58,815 nucleotides of DNA from Lentilactobacillus dabitei (lineage in GTDB: Bacteria; Bacillota; Bacilli; Lactobacillales; Lactobacillaceae): positions 1 through 58,815 of the forward strand of contig NZ_JAHPPD010000004.1 of assembly GCF_019061365.1 (NCBI RefSeq), written 5' to 3'. This document shows positions 22,306 through 30,373 of this stretch, piece by piece. Numbering within the stretch: position 1 is the first letter of the stretch; each line of letters starts with the position of its first letter. Below the pieces are notes generated by a model that was given only the letters and a program-made list of their open reading frames with translations, was not told where the DNA came from and ran no database searches. A program made the position numbers and the translations under genes.

Positions 22306-23310
22306 ATGGCAAAAGACATTGGAATCGATTTAGGAACTGCCAACGTTTTAATTTACGTTGCAGGAAAGGGTATTGTATTAAATGAACCATCAGTTGTCGC
22401 GATTGACACACGGACCGGAAAAGTTCTTGCGGTCGGCTCCGAAGCCTATCGAATGGTCGGTAGAACCCCAAGTAACATTCGCGCAATCCGGCCACTCAAG
22501 GATGGGGTAATCTCTGATTTTGACATTACTGAAGAAATGCTGACTTACTTCATCAACAAACTGGATGTAAAGGGATTCATGTCTAAGCCAAAGATTATGA
22601 TCTGTGCGCCGACTAACGTTACTGAAATTGAACGAAACGCCATTATTCAAGCAGCAGAGAAGGCCGGTGGCGGCCAAGTTTATCTTGAAGAAGAACCCAA
22701 AGTTGCCGCAGTTGGTGCCGGAATGGATATTTTTCAGCCCCGTGGCAACATGGTGATCGATATGGGTGGTGGTACCAGTGATATTGCGATTATTTCTCTC
22801 GGTGATATCGTTGCCAGCAAGTCAATCCGGGTAGCCGGTGATCGGATGAACGTTGAAATCGCCAACTATATTAAACAGAAGCATAACTTGATTATTGGTG
22901 AACATACTGCTGAAAAAATTAAGATTGAAATTGGAACTGCCAAGAAAGACAAAGATGACGTTAAGAAGATGGAAGTTCGTGGCCGTGATGCCGTTTCTGG
23001 CATGCCTCGCGCAATCACCATCGACAGCAATGAGATTGCTGAAGCCATTCATGACACCGTTCAATTAATCGTAGACGGTGCAAAAGAGGTCTTGGAAGTT
23101 ATTCCACCCGAATTAGCTTCTGACATCGTTGACCGTGGCATCATGTTGACTGGTGGCGGCGCATTATTACGCAAGATTGATCAAGTGATTTCTGATGCGC
23201 TGACGGTCCCAGTGATCATTTCTGAAAAGCCACTTGATAATGTGGCTAAAGGAGCGGGGGTTCTGTTGGAACATTACATCAAGAATCCGAAGTTAAAGAG
23301 CAAAGAATAG
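22306..23310 (+). CDS. mbl: MreB-family cytoskeletal protein Mbl
   Basis: 334 residues, actin-fold ATPase. Phosphate loops are [14 protein letters not shown] (residues 4-17) and DMGGGTSDIA near 150. It forms membrane-associated filaments that direct side-wall synthesis. The window holds a second homologue (mreB, 52108) next to mreCD, so this one, between murA and rodA, is assigned as Mbl by position and sequence. GGAGG precedes the ATG. Confidence 0.9.
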   Translation: MAKDIGIDLGTANVLIYVAGKGIVLNEPSVVAIDTRTGKVLAVGSEAYRMVGRTPSNIRAIRPLKDGVISDFDITEEMLTYFINKLDVKGFMSKPKIMICAPTNVTEIERNAIIQAAEKAGGGQVYLEEEPKVAAVGAGMDIFQPRGNMVIDMGGGTSDIAIISLGDIVASKSIRVAGDRMNVEIANYIKQKHNLIIGEHTAEKIKIEIGTAKKDKDDVKKMEVRGRDAVSGMPRAITIDSNEIAEAIHDTVQLIVDGAKEVLEVIPPELASDIVDRGIMLTGGGALLRKIDQVISDALTVPVIISEKPLDNVAKGAGVLLEHYIKNPKLKSKE

Positions 23311-23325
23311 ATTTTAGGTGTCGCA

Positions 23326-23601
23326 TTGAAAAAAATTCTGATTGTTATTGTTCATGGTTATCAGCGCTTTATATCACCTTTATTTCCCCCTACATGCCGT
23401 TATTACCCAACTTGCAGTAGTTATATGGTGACGGCGCTACAAAAGCATGGGGCACTCAAGGGAGCCATTATGGGGATTGCACGGATTCTTCGCTGCCATC
23501 CTTTTGTTAAAGGTGGATATGATCCCGTGCCAGATCATTTCACAATTTTTAGGAATAAAGCTGCTCGGGACGAGTATCGTAAATCAATGCACTTAAAGTA
23601 A
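23326..23601 (+). CDS. yidD: Membrane protein insertion efficiency factor YidD
   Basis: 91 residues from TTG 23326. Family pattern is clear: an amphipathic N-terminus ([16 protein letters not shown]), the cysteines of [11 protein letters not shown], and [17 protein letters not shown]. It assists YidC-dependent insertion at the membrane. It lies 15 bases after mbl, in the elongation operon rather than beside rnpA as in many bacteria. No strong ribosome binding site is visible, so expression may rely on coupling. Confidence 0.92.
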   Translation: MKKILIVIVHGYQRFISPLFPPTCRYYPTCSSYMVTALQKHGALKGAIMGIARILRCHPFVKGGYDPVPDHFTIFRNKAARDEYRKSMHLK

Positions 23602-23623
23602 TCTGTGAACAAGGAGAATAGAA

Positions 23624-23848
23624 TTGAGCAAAGCTAACAAGAGTATTAATGTTGAAATTAAAGATCACGCAGATTCAACTGGTCAAAACATCTCTGAGTT
23701 ATTTATTGGCAAAAAGTTGATTGGGACACTTAAAGAAGTGAGTGCCAATAAATTTGAAGCAGTTAATACCCATCAAGAACAATTCCACGTGAAAAGTTTC
23801 GAAGAGGGCGTGACGCTGTTAATTAAAGAATTCCATCTTCATCATTAA
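23624..23848 (+). CDS. DUF2969 family protein
   Basis: 74 residues from TTG 23624, with AAGGAG upstream. Small soluble protein with VEIKD.., GKKLIGTL and FHVKSFEEGVTLLIKEFHLHH, fitting the Lactobacillales family DUF2969. Function unknown. The invariant place between yidD and rodA suggests a link to wall elongation, but this is guilt by association. Confidence 0.8.
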   Translation: MSKANKSINVEIKDHADSTGQNISELFIGKKLIGTLKEVSANKFEAVNTHQEQFHVKSFEEGVTLLIKEFHLHH

Positions 23849-23874
23849 AGTTTTAAATTTAAGGAGGGTCTATT

Positions 23875-25077
23875 TTGGATACCAGTCGTAGGACGTCAAA
23901 AGACGATCAATCCCGGATAGACTGGGGAATAATCTTCTGTGTTTTAATGTTGGCCTGTATTGGGTTGGCTTCTATTTATGTTGCCGCAACTCATGATTCC
24001 AGTGCTACCAGCGTTTTAAGACAAGTGGTTTCCCAATTAGTTTGGTATGTGATCGGAATTGTGGCCGTTGTTGTCATTATGCAGTTTGATTCCGAGCAGT
24101 TATGGAAAGTGGCCCCAATTGTGTATTGGGGTGGGATTGTCCTTTTAGCCAGTGTTTTAGTTTTGTATAGCCGGGCCTATTACGCTAATACTGGGGCAAA
24201 AAGTTGGTTCTCCATTTTTGGGTTAACATTTCAGCCTTCAGAAGTCATGAAGCCAGCATACATTTTGATGATGGCGAGGGTTATTGTTCAGCATAATGAT
24301 AATTATCCCATCAGAACGGTCCGAAGTGATTGGTTGCTGTTGGGCAAAATGATCCTCTGGACAATTCCAGTTGCGGTTTTATTAAAACTGCAAAATGATT
24401 TCGGAACGATGCTGGTCTTCTTTGCAATTTTAGGTGGGCTGATCATCGTTTCTGGAATTACCTGGCGGATTATTCTACCGTCAATGATTGCGATTTTTGG
24501 CGTTGCCGGAACGGCACTGGCGCTCGTTATTCCTGAAGCTGGTCGCAGAATTCTTGAAAAAGTCGGTTTCCAAGCTTACCAATTCTCGCGGGTCGATACC
24601 TGGCTTCATCCATCCGCTGATACGAGTAATCAAGGGTATCAGCTGTGGCAAAGTATGAAAGCTATCGGGTCGGGTGGTATTTTTGGCACGGGGTTCAACC
24701 AATCCCATGTATATGTACCAGTTCGTGAATCAGATATGATTTTTTCAGTAATTGGTGAAAACTTCGGCTTTATCGGTAGTTGTATTTTAATTCTACTGTA
24801 TTTCTTACTGATTTATCAGATGATTAAAGTCACTTTTGACACGAGAAACGTTTTTTATGCGTACATTTCAACCGGTGTCATTATGATGATCCTCTTCCAT
24901 GTTTTTGAAAATGTGGGAATGAGTGTTGGCTTACTTCCGTTGACTGGTATTCCACTTCCATTTGTCAGTGCCGGGGGATCAGCGTTGATCGGAAACATGA
25001 TTGGGATTGGATTGATCATGTCGATGCAATATCACAATAAGAGTTATATGTTTGGTGAAGATAAAGAATTTTCTTAA
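23875..25077 (+). CDS. rodA: SEDS-family peptidoglycan glycosyltransferase RodA
   Basis: 400 residues from TTG 23875 after AAGGAGG. About ten transmembrane helices. It polymerises lipid II into glycan strands during side-wall growth, working with a class B PBP and the MreB filaments. SEDS signatures include GAKSWFSIFGLTFQPSEVMK, KLQNDFGTMLVF (with the catalytic-type Asp) and LTGIPLPFVSAGGSAL. RodA is preferred over FtsW because of the mbl neighbour. Confidence 0.93.
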   Translation: MDTSRRTSKDDQSRIDWGIIFCVLMLACIGLASIYVAATHDSSATSVLRQVVSQLVWYVIGIVAVVVIMQFDSEQLWKVAPIVYWGGIVLLASVLVLYSRAYYANTGAKSWFSIFGLTFQPSEVMKPAYILMMARVIVQHNDNYPIRTVRSDWLLLGKMILWTIPVAVLLKLQNDFGTMLVFFAILGGLIIVSGITWRIILPSMIAIFGVAGTALALVIPEAGRRILEKVGFQAYQFSRVDTWLHPSADTSNQGYQLWQSMKAIGSGGIFGTGFNQSHVYVPVRESDMIFSVIGENFGFIGSCILILLYFLLIYQMIKVTFDTRNVFYAYISTGVIMMILFHVFENVGMSVGLLPLTGIPLPFVSAGGSALIGNMIGIGLIMSMQYHNKSYMFGEDKEFS

Positions 25078-25090
25078 GGGGCGAATTATC

Positions 25091-25387
25091 ATGGATAAGA
25101 ATTATTATTGGACAGAAGAAGATAAGAGTGGGGTTGTAACAATTGGTTTAACTGATGAAGGCCGAAATGAGCTTGGCAACATTACGTTTGTTTCTTTGCC
25201 AAAGGTTAACGCCCAATTGACAACTAGCGATACCTTGCTGAATGTTGAAGCAGATAAAGCTGTTTCGGATATTGAGAGTCCAGTTGCCGGAACCGTTGTC
25301 GCCGTGAATAAACAGGCTGAAGACAACCCAGCACTTTTGAATGAATCTGCTAAGGACAAATCGTGGATTGTTAAAGTTCAGAAATAA
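25091..25387 (+). CDS. GcvH-like lipoyl-domain protein
   Basis: 98 residues from ATG 25091 after AAGGGG, shorter than true GcvH (about 125). A lipoyl domain with the modifiable lysine Lys56 in NVEADKAVSDIESPVAGTV. No other glycine cleavage genes (gcvT, gcvP) are in the window. Short GcvH-like (GcvH-L) proteins act as lipoyl carriers in sirtuin/macrodomain operons or as lipoyl relay proteins. Here it ends the rodA operon, an unexplained pairing. Confidence 0.82.
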   Translation: MDKNYYWTEEDKSGVVTIGLTDEGRNELGNITFVSLPKVNAQLTTSDTLLNVEADKAVSDIESPVAGTVVAVNKQAEDNPALLNESAKDKSWIVKVQK

Positions 25388-25392
25388 TTTCC

Positions 25393-25421
25393 TTGACGGT
25401 TAATGTTTTTCTAGGTAAACT
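25393..25421 (+). promoter_or_regulatory. Promoter of the Met T-box / metNIQ operon
   Basis: TTGACG (25393-25398), 17-base spacer, TAAACT (25416-25421). It starts only 6 bases after the previous stop codon. Confidence 0.75.
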
Positions 25422-25429
25422 AGGATTCA

Positions 25430-25716
25430 ATGAGTAAGAGATTAGATCCAAGATGAGTAATTAATCGAAGCTGCAAAGAGAGCTCCTAATGGTGAGACGG
25501 AGTCAGTGAAGATTTTTGAAGATGGTCTTGGCAAAATAATTGTTGGTGAGCGTCAGTGAACCAATAATGGGTGACGTCCATTATTTCGTTGAGTATGAAT
25601 CATACTCGTAGAGATTATCGTTGAGAAGCGATAATGAACTAAGGTGGTACCGCGAAAAGCTTTTCGTCCTTGTTAGCAATTAGTTAATTGCTAATGTGGA
25701 CGGAAAGCTTTTTTAT
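25430..25716 (+). promoter_or_regulatory. T-box riboswitch, methionine-specific
   Basis: A complete T-box leader. Stem I base CCAAGA/TCTTGG; specifier loop with AGTAA on the 5' side and GAAG then ATG (25522-25524) on the 3' side; distal AGAGAGC and GGTGAGA motifs. The T-box AAGGTGGTACCGCG is at 25641-25654 and the terminator stem AAGCTTTTCGTCC/GGACGGAAAGCTT (25657-25669 with 25698-25710) is followed by T's. Uncharged tRNA-Met would stabilise the antiterminator and switch on metNIQ. Confidence 0.93.
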
Positions 25717-25733
25717 ATTTAGGAGTGAAAACG

Positions 25734-26768
25734 ATGATTCGATTTAAAGATGTATCTAAACAATATAGTACAAAAGACGGTGGGTTAACGGCCGTTAATG
25801 ATGTAAACATCGAGATTAATGACGGTGAGATTTTTGGGATTGTCGGATACTCCGGAGCAGGTAAAAGCACATTAGTCCGAATGCTGGATGGACTGGAAGC
25901 CCCCTCGACAGGTGAGATCGATATCGATGGGACTGATATTGCCAAGTTAAATGGCAGTGCCCTTCGAAAACAACGTCAAAAAATTGGCATGATCTTCCAG
26001 CATTTTAATCTGTTATGGTCACGGACGGTAATCGATAACGTTGCCTTGCCACTAGAGATTGCTAAGGTTCCCAAAGCCAAGCGGGTTCAACGCGCTGAGG
26101 AGTTAATCAAGTTGGTCGGTTTAGAGGGCCGCGAGCATTCTTATCCCTCTGAATTATCAGGTGGACAAAAACAACGGGTTGGCATTGCCCGGGCGCTGGC
26201 CAATGAACCGACAATTCTAATTTCTGACGAAGCCACGAGTGCTCTGGATCCTGATACGACAAACGAGGTATTGGAATTGTTGTTGAAGATCAACAAAGAA
26301 ATGAACTTAACCATCCTTTTGATTACCCATGAGATGCATGCGATTGCGAAGACATGTGACAAAGTGGCAGTGATGGATAGCGGCCGAGTCGTTGAAAGCG
26401 GGACAGTGTTTGAAGTCTTCCGTCATCCACAGCAACAGGTTACCAAAAACTTTGTCAGCGAAGAATTTACAACCCAAAAGGGTGACACAACGATGACTTT
26501 GGAAGAATTGGTAAAGAAGTATCCTGAAGGGCAGTTGATCCGGTTAGTCTTTCACGGGCCGCAAGCAGAGCTGCCAATCGTGTCAGATGTTATCAAACGT
26601 TACCCGGATCTCACAATCAGTATTATTTCTGGTGCCATCCATCAAACTCAAGAAGGGGCACTAGGATCGTTGGATCTCCAATTTGTTGGGGACGAGACCA
26701 AAATTAATGATGCGCTTGAGTACCTTAAAAAAATGAGAGTTGGAACCGAGGTGATTCATCATGAGTAA
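25734..26768 (+). CDS. metN: Methionine ABC transporter, ATP-binding protein MetN
   Basis: 344 residues from ATG 25734, 8 bases after AGGAG. ABC ATPase with Walker A GYSGAGKST, signature LSGGQKQR and Walker B ILISDEATSALD. The C-terminal NIL domain (from about residue 265) senses methionine and causes trans-inhibition in the E. coli homologue. Met specificity is supported by the ATG specifier of the T-box leader. Overlaps metI by 8 bases. Confidence 0.95.
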   Translation: MIRFKDVSKQYSTKDGGLTAVNDVNIEINDGEIFGIVGYSGAGKSTLVRMLDGLEAPSTGEIDIDGTDIAKLNGSALRKQRQKIGMIFQHFNLLWSRTVIDNVALPLEIAKVPKAKRVQRAEELIKLVGLEGREHSYPSELSGGQKQRVGIARALANEPTILISDEATSALDPDTTNEVLELLLKINKEMNLTILLITHEMHAIAKTCDKVAVMDSGRVVESGTVFEVFRHPQQQVTKNFVSEEFTTQKGDTTMTLEELVKKYPEGQLIRLVFHGPQAELPIVSDVIKRYPDLTISIISGAIHQTQEGALGSLDLQFVGDETKINDALEYLKKMRVGTEVIHHE

Positions 26769-27456
26769 TACAACCGGCCTTAAGTCATATTTTCAATTCC
26801 ATAATGTGGATTGGTCGGCAATGATGTCAGCCACTTGGGAAACAATTTGGATGACATTGTTATCGATGGTTGCCGTGGTTATTTTTGGTATTATTTTAGG
26901 CCTCATTCTCTATGAAACCCGTAGCAAATCAGGTTGGGGCTTTAAAGTTATTAATTGGGTCGTTGGTTTACTGGTTAATATTTTTAGGTCAATTCCATAT
27001 ATTATTTTGATTATTTTGCTGTTGCCGGTATCCAAGACCCTGGTTGGGACAATCATCGGGCCCAAAGCTGCGTTGCCGTCCCTAATTGTTTCCGCAGCGC
27101 CATTTTATGCTCGGATGGTCGAGTCGTATTTCCGAGAAGTGGATTCCGGAGTTATCGAAGCCGTTGAATCGATGGGGGCAACAACTTGGGGTGTGATTAC
27201 CAAGGTGTTGCTGCCCGAGAGTAAACCGGCGTTGATCGCAGGCGCTACGGTGACCACAATTTCGTTAATTGGCTATACCGCCATGGCTGGGGCAATTGGT
27301 GCTGGTGGTCTTGGCAACCTTGTTTACCAAGAAGGGTTCCAAGCATATAACAACACCGTGACGTTAGTTGGAACGGTTATTATTTGTTTATTTGTTTTTG
27401 TTGTTCAATTCGTTGGTGACCGGTTCGTGAAGTGGACCGATAAACGGACATTATAA
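26761..27456 (+). CDS. metI: Methionine ABC transporter, permease MetI
   Basis: 231 residues, five transmembrane helices. The cytoplasmic coupling (EAA) loop EAVESMGATTWGVITKVLLPES contacts MetN. The start ATG is inside metN, so expression is coupled. Confidence 0.95.
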   Translation: MSNTTGLKSYFQFHNVDWSAMMSATWETIWMTLLSMVAVVIFGIILGLILYETRSKSGWGFKVINWVVGLLVNIFRSIPYIILIILLLPVSKTLVGTIIGPKAALPSLIVSAAPFYARMVESYFREVDSGVIEAVESMGATTWGVITKVLLPESKPALIAGATVTTISLIGYTAMAGAIGAGGLGNLVYQEGFQAYNNTVTLVGTVIICLFVFVVQFVGDRFVKWTDKRTL

Positions 27457-27471
27457 TTTGGAGGTTTTCGT

Positions 27472-28302
27472 ATGAAGAAGAAATTATTGAGTTTAGTTGC
27501 AGTATTATTCAGTGCGGTGTTGTTAGTTGGGTGTTCTTCCTCAAACAGTCAGAGTAAGAAAACAACGACCTTAAAGATTGGTGCCTCAGCAGTTCCTCAT
27601 GCTCAAATCTTGAGACATGTTGCGCCACAACTTAAAAAGGAAGGGGTTACGCTAAAAATTACGACCTTCCAAGACTATGTAATGCCTAATAAAGCACTGG
27701 CCAATGGGGAATTGGATGCGAACTACTTCCAGCATGTGCCGTTTTTGGATCAGTGGAACAAGGAAAATCATGGTTCTTTAGTGAATGCCGGTGGGGTTCA
27801 TTTGGAGCCGATTGCCGTTTTCTCTAAGAAAGTTAAGAAGCTTCAAGATCTTAAGAAAAATGCCACAACTATTGTCAGCAGTAATACCCCCGATTATGGC
27901 CGAGTTTTGACATTGTTTAAAGATGCCGGTTTAATCACAATCAAGAAGGGCGTCAATATTACATCAGCTAACTTCAGTGATATTGCTTCAAACCCTCGTC
28001 ACTTGAAGTTCAAGCACAGTTACGAACCAAAGCTGTTACCAACTATTTATAAGAACGGTGAAGGCGATGCGGTTGTCATCAATGCCAATTACGCTGTTCA
28101 AGCTGGGTTGGATCCACGAACTGATTCAATCACCATTGAAAAGAGCAGCTCGCCATATGTCAATATTATTGCAACTCGCAAGGGTGACCAAAACAAGCCA
28201 GCCATTAAGAAGCTTGTTAAAGCCCTCCAGTCAAAGAGTACTCAAAAATGGATTTACCACCATTACAAGGGTGCCGTTCTACCAGTTAAGAATGTAAAGT
28301 AA
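27472..28302 (+). CDS. metQ: Methionine-binding lipoprotein MetQ
   Basis: 276 residues. Lipoprotein signal with lipobox LLVGC (Cys21), then the NlpA/MetQ fold (KIGASAVPHAQIL, FQDYVMPNKALANGELDANYFQH). It captures L- or D-methionine outside the membrane and delivers it to MetNI. Ser/Asn-rich spacer after the lipidated Cys. GGAGG precedes the ATG. Confidence 0.95.
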   Translation: MKKKLLSLVAVLFSAVLLVGCSSSNSQSKKTTTLKIGASAVPHAQILRHVAPQLKKEGVTLKITTFQDYVMPNKALANGELDANYFQHVPFLDQWNKENHGSLVNAGGVHLEPIAVFSKKVKKLQDLKKNATTIVSSNTPDYGRVLTLFKDAGLITIKKGVNITSANFSDIASNPRHLKFKHSYEPKLLPTIYKNGEGDAVVINANYAVQAGLDPRTDSITIEKSSSPYVNIIATRKGDQNKPAIKKLVKALQSKSTQKWIYHHYKGAVLPVKNVK

Positions 28303-28315
28303 TTCGCTTTCAATT

Positions 28316-28379
28316 AAGAGCCGACCACTATATACTTGATTTGTAACCGAAATCATTTAATAGAGGGGGCGGCTTTTTT
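28316..28379 (+). terminator. Terminator of metNIQ overlapping the next start codon
   Basis: AAGAGCCG (28316-28323) pairs with CGGCTTTT (28370-28377), followed by T's to 28379. The 46-base loop has an inner TGATTT/AAATCA hairpin and the GAGGGGG ribosome binding site of the next gene, whose TTG start (28378) sits in the T-run. Confidence 0.5.
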
Positions 28380-29247
28380 GAAAGAAAAAAATGTATTTCA
28401 TGTAAATGGCTTTATTGGATTGATTTGTGTTCTGATTCTGCTGATTTTGGGCGGTTACATGTTATGGAATGGCAGCCAGTCCAGTTCGGTATTGACCGTC
28501 ATTTCGGGTAGTGTTGTAATCATTCTTGATTTATTATTTGCAAGTTCGCTGACAATTATCCAACCAAATGAAGCCAAGGTACTCACCTTCTTTGGTCGAT
28601 ATATTGGTACAATCCGCACGTCTGGATTATTCATGACGGTGCCTTTAACAGGCAAGCAGACAATTTCTTTGCGGGTGCGTAATTTCAATAGTTCAATTAT
28701 TAAAGTGAATGATTCAAAGGGTAATCCAGTTGAAATCGCGGCCGTTATTGTTTATCGAGTCGTTGATTCAGCCAAAGCAATTTTTAGTGTTGAAGATTAT
28801 GAACAGTTTGTGGAAATCCAAAGTGAATCAGCGATCCGGCATATCGCAAGCCAATACCCATATGACAGTTTCGATGAGGATACGGATAAATTGACGTTAC
28901 GTGGCAATTCAACTGAGGTCTCAAAAGCCCTTCAAAAGGAGTTGCAGGAACGGTTGGACGTGGCCGGTCTGGAAATTGTTGAAACCAGATTGACGCACTT
29001 GGCTTACGCAACGGAAATTGCCAACGCAATGTTACAAAGACAACAAGCAACCGCAATTCTGTCAGCCCGAAAGATTATTGTCCAAGGAGCGGTTGCCATT
29101 TCAGAAGATGCCGTATCCCAGTTGCAGCATGATTTAGGAACCAGTGTGACTGATGAAAAACGGATGCAAATGATTAATAATGTCCTGGTATCGATCATTA
29201 CCGAACGAGGAACCCAGAATGTCATTAATACTGATAATCTAGAGTAA
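28378..29247 (+). CDS. SPFH / band 7 domain membrane protein
   Basis: 289 residues from TTG 28378, 8 bases after GAGGGGG. Two N-terminal hydrophobic helices (about 9-28 and 36-56) are followed by a band 7 domain (TIIQPNEAKVLTFFGRY, VEIAAVIVYRVVDSAKAIF, QSESAIRHIASQYPYD, ITERGTQNVI). SPFH proteins form oligomeric membrane scaffolds, often tied to protease control or membrane stress. No NfeD or FtsH partner gene is adjacent. The start overlaps a terminator-like hairpin, which could link its translation to metNIQ read-through. Confidence 0.88.
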   Translation: MKEKNVFHVNGFIGLICVLILLILGGYMLWNGSQSSSVLTVISGSVVIILDLLFASSLTIIQPNEAKVLTFFGRYIGTIRTSGLFMTVPLTGKQTISLRVRNFNSSIIKVNDSKGNPVEIAAVIVYRVVDSAKAIFSVEDYEQFVEIQSESAIRHIASQYPYDSFDEDTDKLTLRGNSTEVSKALQKELQERLDVAGLEIVETRLTHLAYATEIANAMLQRQQATAILSARKIIVQGAVAISEDAVSQLQHDLGTSVTDEKRMQMINNVLVSIITERGTQNVINTDNLE

Positions 29248-29283
29248 CGGCAACCACTTTGTTGGCAATTTAATTTATACGAC

Positions 29284-29407
29284 GAGATTGAGACGAAAGG
29301 CGATTTGATCCCAGCATTTAACGGAAAGGATCAATTATTCCTAATTTTGGAATAATTGATCCTTTTTGTTAAATGACGGAGATCAGCCGTTTGTCACAAG
29401 TTTTATC
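29284..29407 (+). repeat. Interspersed hairpin repeat, copy B
   Basis: A 27-base arm (29315-29341) pairs fully with 29349-29375 across a 7-base loop, with two G-U pairs. It is flanked by GAGATTG..GATTTGATCCCAG on the left and GATCAGCCGTTTG..TTTTATC on the right, as in copy C. Located between the SPFH gene and the exporter operon; it may also end SPFH transcription. The rest of 29248-29532 holds nothing else I can name. Confidence 0.85.
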
Positions 29408-29532
29408 AGAAAGTTAAGTTGCATTTATAAACACTTTGCCGACTCATGTCTCAACCTCGCCATTTTTTGTCAGATAATCATTGTCATGACGGCTTCTTAC
29501 AGAGAGGACCGCCACAATTTGATTTGGTAGTG

Positions 29533-29581
29533 TTGACAATTTATAGCTCTGCATATATAGTTAGTTACATAAGTAATCAAC
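29533..29581 (+). promoter_or_regulatory. Promoter and palindromic operator of the exporter / GntR operon
   Basis: TTGACA (29533-29538), 17-base spacer, TATAGT (29556-29561). Overlapping the -10 and start site is an imperfect palindrome (29560-29581) with core TTAC-ATAA-GTAA at 29565-29576 and outer GTT/AAC. Its place suggests repression by the operon's own GntR protein. Confidence 0.7.
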
Positions 29582-29599
29582 CAACGCGGGAGGAATATC

Positions 29600-30352
29600 A
29601 TGACAACCGAAATCGTACGCACAAAAGATTTGCATAAAATATATGATCAAAACGGCCCCAAACCATACGAAGCACTGAAAGGGATTACCTTTTCCGTCCA
29701 ACAAGGTGAATTTGTTGGAATCATGGGAGCTTCCGGTTCTGGGAAAACCACTTTGCTGAATATTATGGCAACCTTAGACCAGCCAACCAGCGGATCTGTT
29801 GAAATTGATGGTAAAGATGTGACTAATTTAACCGCTAACCAAATGTCAGATTTCCGTTCAGAAAAATTAGGGTTCATTTTCCAAGATTTTAACTTGCTAG
29901 AAACTTTGACAGCTCAGGAAAATATTGCTTTGCCGCTTTCGTTGCAAAATAAAAAACCAGGCGAAACGAAACAGGCAGTTGAAGCAGCCACCAAGAAATT
30001 AGGGATTGATGATCTGTTGTCCAAATATCCAACTCAGTTGTCAGGTGGTCAAAAGCAACGGGTGGCCGCTGCCAGAGCTTTGGTTGCCAATCCATCAATT
30101 ATTTTTGGTGATGAGCCAACCGGTGCCCTTGATTCAACCAATGCTCGGGAACTCCTGGATACCTTGACGAACATCAATCAGCAAGGGGTCTCAATTCTCC
30201 TAGTGACTCATGATCCGTTTTCAGCTAGTTTCTGTAAGCGAATTTTGTTTATTAAAGACGGCAAGATCGGCGACGAAATTGATGCTGATGGGAAGAGTCG
30301 AAATGAGTTCTACCAACAAATTCTCGAAAAGCTTGGAACTTTTGAACAATAA
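29600..30352 (+). CDS. BceA-type ABC exporter ATP-binding protein
   Basis: 250 residues. ABC ATPase of the MacB/LolD/BceA group with Walker A GASGSGKTT, Q-loop FQDFNLLETLTAQENI, signature LSGGQKQR and Walker B IIFGDEPTGALD. With the large permease downstream it fits the antimicrobial-peptide (BceAB/VraDE) exporter family. No BceRS two-component system is adjacent; a GntR regulator lies downstream instead. GGGAGGA precedes the ATG. Confidence 0.9.
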   Translation: MTTEIVRTKDLHKIYDQNGPKPYEALKGITFSVQQGEFVGIMGASGSGKTTLLNIMATLDQPTSGSVEIDGKDVTNLTANQMSDFRSEKLGFIFQDFNLLETLTAQENIALPLSLQNKKPGETKQAVEAATKKLGIDDLLSKYPTQLSGGQKQRVAAARALVANPSIIFGDEPTGALDSTNARELLDTLTNINQQGVSILLVTHDPFSASFCKRILFIKDGKIGDEIDADGKSRNEFYQQILEKLGTFEQ

Positions 30353-30373
30353 TTAACTTCTAAGGAGCACATT

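Noticed and set aside
29284-29407. Reading repeat copy B simply as a rho-independent terminator
   Set aside because: Shared flanks with copies A and C well beyond the stem show it belongs to an interspersed family, although it may still terminate transcription.
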